This document shows positions 1 through 9,223 of a stretch of 64,000 nt of DNA, in pieces. The stretch comes from Martinezella rhizogenes (GTDB lineage Bacteria; Pseudomonadota; Alphaproteobacteria; Rhizobiales; Rhizobiaceae). The notes under the pieces are model-generated. The model made no database searches and was not told the DNA's origin. It saw only the letters and a program-made list of their open reading frames with translations. Within the stretch, counting starts at the first letter, position 1. Every line of letters starts with the position of its first letter. The translations under genes and the position numbers were made by a program. The DNA is taken from the NCBI RefSeq assembly GCF_027460065.1, contig NZ_JAPYZZ010000008.1, positions 157,147 to 221,146 of the forward strand, read 5' to 3'.

Positions 1-2
1 CG

Positions 3-1829
3 CAACCCGTATTCTCGCTTGCCGAAACATCCGGCCCGGTGCTCGGCGATCTGCCCGGCTGGAAGCTCTCGGATCTCTATCCGTCGGGGGATTCACCGGA
101 ATATAAGGGCGATCTCGAAAAGGCGGCTTCGATGGCAGCGGCTTTCGAGGCAAAATGGAAGGGCAAGCTCGAATCCGCCGCGAAGGCCAAAGGCGAGAGC
201 GGTATCGGCGCGGCGCTGAAGGACTATGAAGCGCTGGACGACCTTATTGGCCGCATCGGCTCCTTTGCCGGCCTTACCTATTTTTCCGATACGTCGAACC
301 CGGCAAACGGCAAGCTTTACGGCGATGCCCAGGCGAAACTGACAGATATTTCCGCACATCTCCTGTTCTTCACGCTGGAGCTCAACCGCATCGACGATGC
401 CGTGATGGATGCCTGCATGGCGAATGATTCCGCAGCGGGCCACTACCGTCCCTGGTTGGTAGACCTGCGCAAAGACAAGCCGCACCAGCTCGACGATCAG
501 CTGGAGCAGCTTTTTCTTGAAAAATCGATGACCAGCGCGGCAGCCTTCAACCGCCTGTTCGACGAAACGATGGCCGATCTGCGTTTCGACATTGATGGCG
601 CCAGCCTTTCTCTGGAAGTGACGCTCAACATGCTGCAGGAGCCGGAGCCGGAAACCCGCAGGAAGGCGGCGGAAGCATTGAGCGCCACCTTCAAGGACAA
701 TCTGCGGGTCTTCACCCTCATCACCAATACGCTTGCCAAGGACAAGGATATTTCCGACCGCTGGCGCAAGTTCGAGGATATTGCCGATAGCCGCCACCTC
801 GCCAACCGTGTCGAGCGGGAGGTGGTCGATGCCTTGGCTGCCGCCGTCAAAAAGGCTTATCCGCGCCTTTCGCACCGTTATTACGCCATGAAGGCGAAGT
901 GGCTTGGCATGGAGCAGATGAATTATTGGGACCGCAACGCGCCGCTTCCCGATACGTCGAATACGATCATCCCCTGGGATGAGGCGAAGGATACCGTGCT
1001 TTCCGCCTATGGCAATTTCGCCCCCGAGATGGCCGATATTGCCCGCCGTTTCTTCGATGAAGAGTGGATCGACGCCCCCGCCCGTCCCGGCAAGGCACCG
1101 GGCGCATTCGCCCATCCAACCGTGCCCTCAGCCCATCCTTACGTGCTCGTCAATTATCTCGGCAAACCGCGCGACGTGATGACGCTCGCCCATGAGCTTG
1201 GCCATGGCGTGCACCAGGTGCTGGCCGGCCAGCAGGGCGCGCTGATGTGCGCAACGCCGCTGACGCTTGCAGAAACAGCGTCCGTCTTTGGCGAAATGCT
1301 GACCTTCCGCAAGTTGCTCGACGACACGAAAGATATCCGGGAGCGCAAGGCCATGCTCGCCCGCAAGGTCGAAGATATGATCAATACGGTCGTGCGCCAG
1401 ATCGCCTTTTACGAATTCGAACGCAAGCTGCACACCGCCCGCAAGGAGGGCGAGCTGACCTCGGAACAGATCGGCGAATTGTGGCTTTCCGTTCAGGCCG
1501 AAAGCCTCGGCCCGGCCATCCGGATTTCCGAAGGTTACGAGACATGGTGGACATATATCCCCCATTTCATCCACTCACCCTTCTATGTTTACGCCTATGC
1601 CTTCGGCGATTGCCTGGTGAACTCGCTCTATGCGGTTTACCAGAAGGCCGAAGCGGGCTTTCAAGAGAAATATTTCGAACTTCTCAAAGCCGGCGGCACC
1701 AAACACCATTCCGAGCTTCTGAAACCCTTTGGCCTCGATGCGACCGATCCTTCCTTCTGGGACAAGGGCCTTTCGATGATCGAAGGGCTGATCGACGAGT
1801 TGGAAGAATTGGACAGGAAGCAGGCTTAA
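3..1829 (+). CDS. pepF: M3-family oligoendopeptidase F, 5' end outside window
   Basis: Cytoplasmic zinc metallopeptidase expected to cleave oligopeptides. The frame is open to the left edge with no stop, and the residues before the first usable start (GTG at 39) look like ordinary coding sequence, so the first codons probably lie outside the window. Counting from the codon at 39, the zinc motif HELGH is at residues 385-389, with a likely third ligand Glu412 in LAETAS, as in the M3 family. The 596 residues visible from there fit the family length of about 600. The next gene follows 55 bp downstream on the same strand and may share the transcript. Confidence 0.93.
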   Translation, partial: QPVFSLAETSGPVLGDLPGWKLSDLYPSGDSPEYKGDLEKAASMAAAFEAKWKGKLESAAKAKGESGIGAALKDYEALDDLIGRIGSFAGLTYFSDTSNPANGKLYGDAQAKLTDISAHLLFFTLELNRIDDAVMDACMANDSAAGHYRPWLVDLRKDKPHQLDDQLEQLFLEKSMTSAAAFNRLFDETMADLRFDIDGASLSLEVTLNMLQEPEPETRRKAAEALSATFKDNLRVFTLITNTLAKDKDISDRWRKFEDIADSRHLANRVEREVVDALAAAVKKAYPRLSHRYYAMKAKWLGMEQMNYWDRNAPLPDTSNTIIPWDEAKDTVLSAYGNFAPEMADIARRFFDEEWIDAPARPGKAPGAFAHPTVPSAHPYVLVNYLGKPRDVMTLAHELGHGVHQVLAGQQGALMCATPLTLAETASVFGEMLTFRKLLDDTKDIRERKAMLARKVEDMINTVVRQIAFYEFERKLHTARKEGELTSEQIGELWLSVQAESLGPAIRISEGYETWWTYIPHFIHSPFYVYAYAFGDCLVNSLYAVYQKAEAGFQEKYFELLKAGGTKHHSELLKPFGLDATDPSFWDKGLSMIEGLIDELEELDRKQA

Positions 1830-1884
1830 TCTCTTCCACCGGCAGAGAGATACCTGCAAACCATCCAGGCGACGAGCATAAGCC

Positions 1885-2520
1885 ATGAAACGCAAACCCG
1901 CCGATCTGACCTTGAGGGAAACCCTGCGATGGGAGCCGCAGACGGGCTTTCAGCGCATCGACCAGCATATGCGCCGGCTATTGCGCTCCGCCGATGCGCT
2001 GGGTTTTCGCGCGCCCGTCAATGCGGTTAAGGCACTGGAAAAACAGGTGGGCGGTGAAAAGCCGCTCTGTGTCAGGCTGGTCATGAACTACAAGGGCGAG
2101 CTGGATATCGAAACGGCTGAATTCCGTCCATTGCCCGAAAACGCTGTCTGGCGTGTCCGCATTGCCAGACAGACCATACTCGATTCCGCCGACACCTTCT
2201 ATCGCCACAAGTCGTCGCGCCGTGAACCCTATGACGCCGCCCGCGCCGAATTTTCGGCCGAGGAGGCAGACGAGGTATTGCTGCTCAACGAACGCGGCGA
2301 ATTGTGCGAGGGATCGTCGACCAGTATTTTCGTCGAAATGCCTGAAGGGCCGATGCTGACGCCGCCGCTCGACAGCGGCATTCTGCCGGGTGTTTTGCGC
2401 GCCGATCTTATCCGCGAACGCCGGGCACGCGGACAGGCGTTGAGGCCGGAGGATATTGTCGGTCGAAAACTTTTCGTCGGCAATTCGCTGAATGGATTAG
2501 TTGCAGCGGAATTGATTTAG
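1885..2520 (+). CDS. Short class IV aminotransferase-family protein
   Basis: PLP-dependent fold type IV protein related to branched-chain aminotransferase and aminodeoxychorismate lyase (PabC). The N-terminal part (ETLRW..., RIDQHMRRL..SADALGF) matches the family segment that follows the first beta strands, so the protein lacks roughly the first 40 residues of the classical enzymes and is 211 residues long. Lys109 in FYRHKSSRR is the likely PLP lysine, and the E-G-S-S-T-S-I-F segment and the C-terminal NSLNGL also fit. The substrate cannot be told from sequence. Its stop overlaps by 4 bp the stop of the convergent diguanylate cyclase gene. Confidence 0.82.
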   Translation: MKRKPADLTLRETLRWEPQTGFQRIDQHMRRLLRSADALGFRAPVNAVKALEKQVGGEKPLCVRLVMNYKGELDIETAEFRPLPENAVWRVRIARQTILDSADTFYRHKSSRREPYDAARAEFSAEEADEVLLLNERGELCEGSSTSIFVEMPEGPMLTPPLDSGILPGVLRADLIRERRARGQALRPEDIVGRKLFVGNSLNGLVAAELI

Positions 2521-3425
2521 ACCGTGACCGCCAGAAGCCGGTCGCGGCCTTTTTCCTTGGCCGCATAAAGCGCCTGATCGGCGCGCATGAAAACATCGTC
2601 TGCGCTTTCCAGCATCCGAAAGGCCGTCATGCCGGCCGAGCAGCTATAGGAAAAATCCGGGAATTCCGAGAGCGGTCTGGAAAGACGTACCTTCTGCAGC
2701 AGCCGTTCGACAATCTCCCGGCCTTCGGCAATTGAACTGCGCGGCAGGATGAGCATGAACTCCTCTCCGCCGATCCTGCCGAAACAATCCACCCGCCGGA
2801 TGACGGAATGGGCGATGCCGACAAAATCGCGCAGCACCGCATCACCGCACTTGTGGCCAAAGCGATCGTTGATCTGCTTGAAAAAATCGATATCGAGCGT
2901 GCAGAGGCAAAAGGACGCTTCGAGCCCCTTGGAAACCTGTTCCACCTGCAAGGCGAGCTTGGCGAAAACGAAGCGACGGTTCGCCGTGCCCGTCAATTCA
3001 TCCGTCTGCGAGGCCCGCACTGCCAGATCGCGGTCCTGCCGCAGCGTTCTGTAACCCTGACGCAATTCGGTAACGTCGCTTGCGACGCAAAGCATCCAGC
3101 CATCCTGCTGCACCGTCTCCGTCATCCAGAACCAGCGACCGTCATAAAGGTCCATCTCAAAGGCACGATAGGGCAGCTTGCCGCGCCGGGATTGCGCCGA
3201 GAGCAGCCATCCTTCGAAATCATCGTTGCGGATGACGACGCCGGTGCGCAGCCGATGGTTCAGCCGCATGATATCCGCCCAGCTCGGAAAATCACCATCG
3301 GAAAGCTGAAAGCTTTCCCGAAACGACGGATTGGCATGGCGCAGCCGGTCGCTGGAATCGTAAAGGGCGATAAGAACGGGGGTGGCACTCTGAAGAGCTG
3401 CAACACGCTCCAAAAGATCATTCAA
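2517..3425 (-). CDS. Diguanylate cyclase with N-terminal PAS-like domain
   Basis: Predicted to make cyclic di-GMP from two GTP. Residues 1-125 look like a PAS sensor domain (PVLIALYDSSDRLRHANPSF start, then DVTELR at the end). Residues 135-302 form a GGDEF domain with the signature GGEEF at 219-223 and an allosteric I-site RRVD at 210-213, placed five residues before the signature as in product-inhibited cyclases. No membrane segment or EAL domain is seen, so it should be a soluble enzyme sensing a cytoplasmic signal. The gene converges on the aminotransferase gene with a 4 bp overlap. The signal sensed is unknown. Confidence 0.9.
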   Translation of the reverse strand: MNDLLERVAALQSATPVLIALYDSSDRLRHANPSFRESFQLSDGDFPSWADIMRLNHRLRTGVVIRNDDFEGWLLSAQSRRGKLPYRAFEMDLYDGRWFWMTETVQQDGWMLCVASDVTELRQGYRTLRQDRDLAVRASQTDELTGTANRRFVFAKLALQVEQVSKGLEASFCLCTLDIDFFKQINDRFGHKCGDAVLRDFVGIAHSVIRRVDCFGRIGGEEFMLILPRSSIAEGREIVERLLQKVRLSRPLSEFPDFSYSCSAGMTAFRMLESADDVFMRADQALYAAKEKGRDRLLAVTV

Positions 3426-3683
3426 CAGGCAGCTCCCCTGCTATGGCTAAAAATTCCCTGTCGCGATACGGCCAAAGTCCCCAAGTCTTTGGACATATAT
3501 ACGAAAATCAGGACTTAATTATAAACGCACTCTCTAAAATGCGAAGAGGCAGAAATTGGTGGAAAGAATGTGTAGACCCATCGCGGCGTCATCACCGTCA
3601 TATGTCCGTCATCCACCTGCCCTTTATTGTGGCACGCTTTTATGATCTAGCTTACTTATTGGCTGAAAAAGGAAAATTGACGA

Positions 3684-5129
3684 ATGACGGACGCAAACTA
3701 CCCGATTTACGGTGATATTGACGGCCCCATCATCATGATCGGCTTCGGCTCCATCGGGCGCGGCACTCTTCCGTTGATCGAGCGTCATTTCAATTTCGAC
3801 AGAACCCGGCTCGTCGTCATCGATCCGCGCGAGGACATCGCTGCGTTTCTGGCGGAAAGAAATATCCGTCACGTCCAGACACATCTGACCAAGGAGAACT
3901 ATAAGGAAGTTCTCAAGCCGCTTCTCAAAGGCGTGCAGGGTCAGGGCTTCTGCGTCAATCTTTCGGTCGATGCCGCCTCGGTCGATCTGATGCGGATCTG
4001 CCGCAAGCATGGCATGCTCTACATCGACACCGTCGTGGAACCATGGCCCGGCTTCTATTTCGACGCCGATGCCGACAATCGCGCCAGAACCAATTATTCG
4101 CTGCGCGAGACCATGCTGAAGGAAAGGGCGCGCAAGCCCGGCGGCACGACCGCGGTTTCCACCTGTGGCGCCAATCCCGGCATGGTGTCCTGGTTCGTGA
4201 AGCAGGCACTCGTCAATCTTGCAAAGGATACCGGCCTCGACATCGAGGAACCGCAGTCGCACGATCGGGAAGGCTGGGCAAAGCTGATGCAGCAGCTTGG
4301 CGTCAAGGGCGTGCATGTCGCCGAGCGCGACACCCAGCGGGCGAAAGAGCTGAAACCCTTCGGCGCTTTCTGGAACACCTGGTCCGTGGAGGGTTTTATC
4401 GCCGAAGGTTTTCAGCCAGCCGAACTCGGCTGGGGAACGCATGAAAACTGGATGCCGAAAAACGCCAAAAAGCAGAAGAAGGGAAGCAAGGCGGCGATCT
4501 ATCTCGACCAGCCCGGCGCCAATACGCGGGTGCGCACATGGTGCCCGGGGCTCGGAGCCCAATATGGATTTCTCGTCACCCACAATGAAGCAATCTCGAT
4601 CTCGGATTACTTCACCGTCCGCAACGATGATGGCGACGTGACCTATCGGCCGACGTGCCACTATGCCTACCACCCCTGCAACGACGCCATCCTCTCCCTG
4701 CACGAACTTTTCGGCAATGGCGGCAACCCGCAGCCGATCCAGCATGTGCTTGGCGAAGACGAACTCGTTGACGGTGCGGACGAATTAGGTGTTCTGCTCT
4801 ATGGCCACGACAAGAACGCCTATTGGTACGGTTCGCGGCTGAGCCTCAAGGAGGCGCGTTCGCTTGCCCCCAGTCAGAATGCTACCGGATTGCAGGTCAG
4901 TTCGGCGGTGCTGGCCGGCATGGCCTGGGCGATCGAAAACCCCGAGGCCGGCATCGTCGAGGCGGATGAGATGGATTATCGCCGTTGCCTCGAGGTGCAG
5001 CGTCCCTATCTCGGCCCGGTCGAGGGTCATTATACCGACTGGACGCCGCTTGACGGCCGGCCGGGACTGTTCCCGGACAATATCGACATGTCCGATCCCT
5101 GGCAGTTCCGCAACATCCTGGTGCGCTGA
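3684..5129 (+). CDS. hss: Homospermidine synthase
   Basis: NAD-dependent enzyme that joins putrescine units (or spermidine plus putrescine) to give sym-homospermidine, a major polyamine of rhizobia. The N-terminus carries a Rossmann nucleotide-binding loop GFGSIGRG at about residues 20-27. The rest, with VSTCGANPGMVSWF and the long saccharopine-dehydrogenase-like body, matches the bacterial enzyme, whose length is about 480 residues (481 here). ATG 3684 is preceded by an AAGGAAAA Shine-Dalgarno-like stretch. It stands alone with its own promoter region of 258 bp on the left, in which I recognise no clear control element. Confidence 0.94.
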   Translation: MTDANYPIYGDIDGPIIMIGFGSIGRGTLPLIERHFNFDRTRLVVIDPREDIAAFLAERNIRHVQTHLTKENYKEVLKPLLKGVQGQGFCVNLSVDAASVDLMRICRKHGMLYIDTVVEPWPGFYFDADADNRARTNYSLRETMLKERARKPGGTTAVSTCGANPGMVSWFVKQALVNLAKDTGLDIEEPQSHDREGWAKLMQQLGVKGVHVAERDTQRAKELKPFGAFWNTWSVEGFIAEGFQPAELGWGTHENWMPKNAKKQKKGSKAAIYLDQPGANTRVRTWCPGLGAQYGFLVTHNEAISISDYFTVRNDDGDVTYRPTCHYAYHPCNDAILSLHELFGNGGNPQPIQHVLGEDELVDGADELGVLLYGHDKNAYWYGSRLSLKEARSLAPSQNATGLQVSSAVLAGMAWAIENPEAGIVEADEMDYRRCLEVQRPYLGPVEGHYTDWTPLDGRPGLFPDNIDMSDPWQFRNILVR

Positions 5130-5163
5130 GGGATCGGCGTCTCATATTTGCCACGCCGGGACT

Positions 5164-5222
5164 TTCCTCAACAACATGAGGAACCGGGGAGAGCGAACAA
5201 CGTTGCCTTGAAATAAGCAACG
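5164..5222 (+). other. Two short inverted repeats downstream of hss
   Basis: A perfect TTCCTCA-N6-TGAGGAA repeat at 5164-5183 and a CGTTGC-N10-GCAACG repeat at 5201-5222 follow hss. Either could fold in RNA and end or protect the hss transcript, but neither is followed by a run of T, so a Rho-independent terminator is not shown. Confidence 0.4.
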
Positions 5223-5278
5223 CTTCACGGCATGGTCGAAGCATAGAAGGTTTCATCGAATCGCAGGAGAACAGGCTC

Positions 5279-5653
5279 ATGAACTTCAAGACAAGCGCTG
5301 CATTGCTTAGTGCCGCCATCGCGGTGTCTTCATGCGTCGCACCGGGACCCTCGCAGCAGACCTCGATGGCGCCTTCGCTTTCCCGCGGACCGGCCGTCGA
5401 TGGCCGCTGGATCGACCGCAACGGCATCATATCGACCTTCCAGAACGGCGCCTTCTCCACCCGTTCGACCGACACCAACACGCTTCTGGCCTCAGGCACC
5501 TATGTCACGATTTCGCCGACGCTTTACGAAATCAACATGACCTCGCTGGTGCGCAACACGCAGTCGCGCGTCAACTGCGCGCTCGTCTCCCCGTCACAAT
5601 TGAACTGCACGACGGACACGAACAGCCAGTTCTCGCTGACGCGTCAGGGCTGA
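5279..5653 (+). CDS. omp10: Omp10-like outer membrane lipoprotein
   Basis: Small lipoprotein of 124 residues. It has an N-terminal signal with lipobox VSSC, giving lipid-modified Cys19, followed by a Pro/Ser/Gln-rich linker. The globular part ([13 protein letters not shown], then STDTN, LYEINM, and [13 protein letters not shown]) resembles Brucella Omp10, a minor outer membrane lipoprotein of unknown biochemical function. Two cysteines in the final segment could form a disulfide. A GCAGGAGAACAGG ribosome binding region precedes ATG 5279. A clear terminator follows at 5685, so it is probably monocistronic. Confidence 0.88.
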   Translation: MNFKTSAALLSAAIAVSSCVAPGPSQQTSMAPSLSRGPAVDGRWIDRNGIISTFQNGAFSTRSTDTNTLLASGTYVTISPTLYEINMTSLVRNTQSRVNCALVSPSQLNCTTDTNSQFSLTRQG

Positions 5654-5684
5654 TAACTTCGCCTTTTCAATGAGATGACCTTCT

Positions 5685-5715
5685 AAAACGCACGCCTTCG
5701 GCGTGCGTTTTTCTT
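5685..5715 (+). terminator. Rho-independent terminator after omp10
   Basis: A 9 bp stem (ACGCACGCC, 5688-5696, with GGCGTGCGT, 5700-5708) closes a three-base loop TTC and is followed by a T-rich run (TTTTTCTTT). This is a textbook intrinsic terminator 32 bp after the omp10 stop. Confidence 0.92.
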
Positions 5716-5868
5716 TATTGCGCAACTGTCATATTTCGCTTGCGGCGACTGCCGCTAAATGGAAACATCCCGTTTTGAAAGACTGACATGATTTTGGATT
5801 AGAGAATGAGCACGGCCGGCGAATGATCAACCGGCCCGGGCTTCCGCTTTGAACAGGAGAGAGGGACC

Positions 5869-7782
5869 ATGAAGAAAATATTGGGACTGGGCATGCTGAG
5901 CGTTTCGGCGATCACGCTTTCGGCCGGAGCGGCTCTTGCCGATTACGAGCTCAACATTCTTCACATCAACGATTTTCACTCCCGTATTGAATCGATCAAC
6001 AAATTCGATTCGACCTGCTCGGCGGAAGAGGAAGGCAAAAACGAGTGCTTCGGCGGCGCCGCGCGCCTGCTGACCGCAATCAACCAGACGCGTGACGCAC
6101 TGAAGGCAGGTGGGAAAAATGTTCTCCTGCTCAATGCCGGTGACAATTTCCAGGGCTCGCTGTTTTACACCACCTACAAGGGTACGGTGGAAGCGGAAGT
6201 GCTGAACGCCATGAAGTTCGACGCCATGACCGTCGGCAACCACGAGTTCGACGATAGCGAAGACGGCCTTGCCGGCTTCCTCGACAAGGTGCAGTTCCCC
6301 GTCGTGACCGCCAATGTGGTGGCCACCGCCGCCTCGAAAATCGGTGACCGCGTCAAGCCCTCCATCGTGCTTGAAGTCGGCGGCCAGAAAATCGGCATCG
6401 TCGGTGCTGTCGCCAACGACACGGCGGAACTGGCAACACCCGGCCCCAACATCACCATCGCGGAAGATGTCGCCAAGATCAGCGAACAGGTACAGAAGCT
6501 GAAGCAGGACGGCGTCAACAAGATCATCGCGCTCACCCATGTCGGTTATCCGCGTGACCTCGAATTCATTGCCAAAATCCCTGATATCGATGTCGTGGTC
6601 GGCGGCCACAGCCATACGCTGCTGTCCAACACCGACCAGAAGGCCGAAGGCCCCTACCCGACTCTCGTCGACAATCCCGGCGGTTACAAGGTTCCGGTGG
6701 TTCAGGCCGGTCAGTACAGCAAATATCTCGGTGACCTCAAAGTGGTCTTCGACGACAATGGCGTGGTCAAGGAAAGCAAGGGCGACCCCATCCTGATCGA
6801 CTCCACCTTCAAACCCGACGAAGCCACGCTAAAGCGCATCGATGAGCTGAAGGCGCCGATCGAGGCGTTGAAATCCAAGGTCGTCGGCACCTCGGAAGGT
6901 CCGATCGAAGGCGACCGCAAGGTTTGCCGCGTGAAAGAATGCTCCATGGGCAATCTGGTGGCCGATGCGACGCTGGCGCGCGTCAAGGATCAGGGCGTCA
7001 CCATCGCTTTTGCAAACAGCGGCGGCCTGCGCTCCTCCATCGACGGCGGCGATGTCTCGATGGGTGAAGTGCTGACGGTTCTACCGTTCCAGAACACCGT
7101 TGCGACCTTCCAGCTCAAGGGTGAGGATATTCGCGCCGCCCTCGAAAACGGTGTCAGCCAGATCGACGATGGCGCCGGCCGCTTCATGCAGGTTTCCGGC
7201 ATGAAATATTCCTTTGACCGTTCCAAGCCGGCCGGCAGCCGCATTGTTTCGGTCGACGTCAAGGAAGGCGACGCCTTCGTGCCCCTCGATCCCGCCAAGA
7301 CCTATACCGTCGCAGCCAATAATTACGTGCGCACCGGTGGTGATGGCTTCAAGATCTTTGCGACCAACGCCATCAACGCCTATGACTTCGGCCCCAATCT
7401 TGAAGACGCAGTTGCGGCCTATATCACCGCCAACAGCCCCTATAAGCCCTATACCGACGGCCGCATCAGCGAAGTGACGCCTGCAGGCTATGTCGCCCCG
7501 GCAAAGCCTGCGGCACCGGCGCCTGCTGCAACCGCACCTGCTCCGGCTCCTGCAGCGCCCGCCGCCACCGCACCGGCTGCAACGGCACCTGCATCCCCGG
7601 CACCGGCTGCGGCCGCTGCCGCCGTTAGCAAATATGTCGTCGAAAAGGGTGACTCGCTCTGGAAGATCGCCGCCGAGAAATATGGCGATGGCGCTCTCTG
7701 GCACAAAATTGCCAAGGCAAACACGCTGAAGCAGCCGAACCACATCGAGATCGGCGAAGAGCTGGAACTGCCGGCTCAATAA
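5869..7782 (+). CDS. Periplasmic 5'-nucleotidase (UshA family) with C-terminal LysM domain
   Basis: Predicted secreted metallophosphoesterase hydrolysing nucleotides or nucleotide sugars. A signal peptide ends near residue 24 (ALA/DYE). Residues about 27-320 are a calcineurin-like phosphoesterase with HINDFHSR, NAGDNFQGS, VGNHEFD and GGHSH metal-binding motifs. Residues about 340-530 form the 5'-nucleotidase substrate domain (NSGGLRSSIDGG, FQNTVATF). An Ala/Pro-rich linker (about 544-585) leads to a LysM domain at 589-637 (KGDSLWKIAAEKYGDG), which binds peptidoglycan in known families. Classical UshA is about 550 residues and has no LysM, so this form is likely tethered to the cell wall. A GAGAGAGGGA ribosome binding region precedes ATG 5869. 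Confidence 0.92.
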   Translation: MKKILGLGMLSVSAITLSAGAALADYELNILHINDFHSRIESINKFDSTCSAEEEGKNECFGGAARLLTAINQTRDALKAGGKNVLLLNAGDNFQGSLFYTTYKGTVEAEVLNAMKFDAMTVGNHEFDDSEDGLAGFLDKVQFPVVTANVVATAASKIGDRVKPSIVLEVGGQKIGIVGAVANDTAELATPGPNITIAEDVAKISEQVQKLKQDGVNKIIALTHVGYPRDLEFIAKIPDIDVVVGGHSHTLLSNTDQKAEGPYPTLVDNPGGYKVPVVQAGQYSKYLGDLKVVFDDNGVVKESKGDPILIDSTFKPDEATLKRIDELKAPIEALKSKVVGTSEGPIEGDRKVCRVKECSMGNLVADATLARVKDQGVTIAFANSGGLRSSIDGGDVSMGEVLTVLPFQNTVATFQLKGEDIRAALENGVSQIDDGAGRFMQVSGMKYSFDRSKPAGSRIVSVDVKEGDAFVPLDPAKTYTVAANNYVRTGGDGFKIFATNAINAYDFGPNLEDAVAAYITANSPYKPYTDGRISEVTPAGYVAPAKPAAPAPAATAPAPAPAAPAATAPAATAPASPAPAAAAAAVSKYVVEKGDSLWKIAAEKYGDGALWHKIAKANTLKQPNHIEIGEELELPAQ

Positions 7783-7823
7783 GCCGGACGGGAACGGACA
7801 GGGCAATTTGCCGCACACACGAC

Positions 7824-7860
7824 GCCGGCTCCGAACAACGGGGCCGGCTTCTTATTTTTC
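7824..7860 (+). terminator. Rho-independent terminator after the 5'-nucleotidase gene
   Basis: A 10 bp stem (GCCGGCTCCG, 7824-7833, with CGGGGCCGGC, 7839-7848, one G-U pair) closes an AACAA loop and is followed by TTCTTATTTTTC. Confidence 0.9.
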
Positions 7861-8131
7861 CTATGAAAACAAATACCTACAGATCAAATTTTGGCAAAAG
7901 ACAGCCTGCGGTCGCGCCGGCATCGGAAATAGCCTCCGCCGGTGGTTTAATCCTGAAAAATTTCGTCTAGAACACGTGAACAAAATGACGGCCCGAGCGT
8001 ATAGCTCGGGCGTTTCCGGCCAAACCACGTCACGGTTTGTGTTTGGGCGCTAAACAGAAGATGGAGTGTTCAGGCCTTTCAGAGGCGAAACCGCTCCTCA
8101 CATAACCAGTCCGAGTTTCAGGGTGTCATTC
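7861..8131 (+). promoter_or_regulatory. Intergenic region before hemH with a GC-rich hairpin
   Basis: Between the terminator and hemH there is no convincing gene. The clearest structure is a perfect 8 bp stem, GCCCGAGC (7991-7998) with GCTCGGGC (8004-8011), loop GTATA, followed by GTTTCC. It could be part of the hemH leader or the end of a small RNA whose promoter would lie to the left (an AT-rich stretch around 7945-7980). Neither is proven by sequence. Confidence 0.4.
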
Positions 8132-9166
8132 ATGGCGACAGAACTATCCGCACTCCCCGCAAACCATCCCCGTGTAACCTTTGGCAAGGTCGGCGTCCTG
8201 CTCGTCAATCTCGGCACGCCTGACGGCACGGATTATTGGCCGATGCGCCGTTATCTGGCGGAGTTTCTGAGCGACAAGCGCGTGATCGAATGGTCCCGTC
8301 TCTACTGGTATCCGATCCTTTACGGCATCGTCCTCAACAAGCGCCCGCAGAAGGTCGGCAAGGCCTATGAGGAAATCTGGAACCACGAGCGCAATGAAAG
8401 CTATCTGCGCACCTACACCCGCAGCCAGGGCGAGCTGATGGCTGCGGCGCTGAAGGACTTGCCCAATGTCGTGGTCGACTGGGCGATGCGTTACGGACAG
8501 CCCTCCATCGCCTCCAAGATCGATGCGCTGAAGGAACAGGGTTGCGAAAAAATCCTGCTCTTCCCGCTTTATCCGCAATATGCCGCCTCGACCACGGCAA
8601 CCGTGAACGACAAGGCTTTCGAGCATCTGATGAAGCTGCGCTGGCAGCCCGCCATCCGCACCGTTCCGCCTTATCATGACGATCCGGCCTATATCGAAGG
8701 GCTCGCAGCTTCCGTCAGAAACCATCTGGCGACGCTGGACTGGGAGCCGGAGATGCTGATCACCTCCTTCCACGGCATTCCGCAATCCTATTTCAAAAAG
8801 GGTGATCCCTATTATTGTCATTGCCAGAAAACCGCCCGTCTGCTGCGGGAGGCTCTGGGGCGGACGGAGAAGAACTTCATGATTACCTTCCAGTCCCGCT
8901 TCGGACCGGAAGAATGGCTGCAGCCCTATACCGACAAGACCGTGGAGAAGCTGGCCTCGGAGGGTATAAAGCGCATTGCCGTCATGAATCCCGGCTTCGT
9001 ATCGGATTGTCTTGAGACACTGGAAGAAATTGCCGGTGAAGCCGGAGAGATTTTCCTGCATAATGGCGGAGAGAAATTCACCCATATCCCCTGCCTGAAC
9101 GACAGCATCGAAGGCATGAACGTTCTCGAAAAGGTTGTAAGACGGGAGTTGCAAGGCTGGGTGTAA
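8132..9166 (+). CDS. hemH: Ferrochelatase
   Basis: Inserts Fe(II) into protoporphyrin IX in the last step of heme synthesis. The protein begins MATELSALP and shows GVLLVNLGTPDG near the N-terminus, the active-site segment TSFHGIPQSYF with the catalytic histidine, and the C-terminal FVSDCLETLEEI. The 344 residues fit bacterial enzymes. I chose ATG 8132 over an upstream in-frame GTG at 8066 because the intervening 22 codons do not look like ferrochelatase and the conserved N-terminus starts soon after 8132. The SPFH gene begins 57 bp downstream. Confidence 0.95.
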   Translation: MATELSALPANHPRVTFGKVGVLLVNLGTPDGTDYWPMRRYLAEFLSDKRVIEWSRLYWYPILYGIVLNKRPQKVGKAYEEIWNHERNESYLRTYTRSQGELMAAALKDLPNVVVDWAMRYGQPSIASKIDALKEQGCEKILLFPLYPQYAASTTATVNDKAFEHLMKLRWQPAIRTVPPYHDDPAYIEGLAASVRNHLATLDWEPEMLITSFHGIPQSYFKKGDPYYCHCQKTARLLREALGRTEKNFMITFQSRFGPEEWLQPYTDKTVEKLASEGIKRIAVMNPGFVSDCLETLEEIAGEAGEIFLHNGGEKFTHIPCLNDSIEGMNVLEKVVRRELQGWV

Positions 9167-9223
9167 TCTTGCCATAACGTTGTTGGGATAAATCCCGGAC
9201 GTTCTGATCCTAGGAGGAAAGTG

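Noticed and set aside
3630..3650. TGGCAC stretch before hss as a sigma-54 promoter
   Set aside because: The -24 part fits but the -12 GC element at the right spacing is missing.
5726..5789. CTGTCAT and CTGACAT upstream of the 5'-nucleotidase as a Pho box
   Set aside because: Each resembles a PhoB half-site, but they are 57 bp apart and neither has a neighbouring 11 bp spaced repeat, so a PhoB box is not supported.
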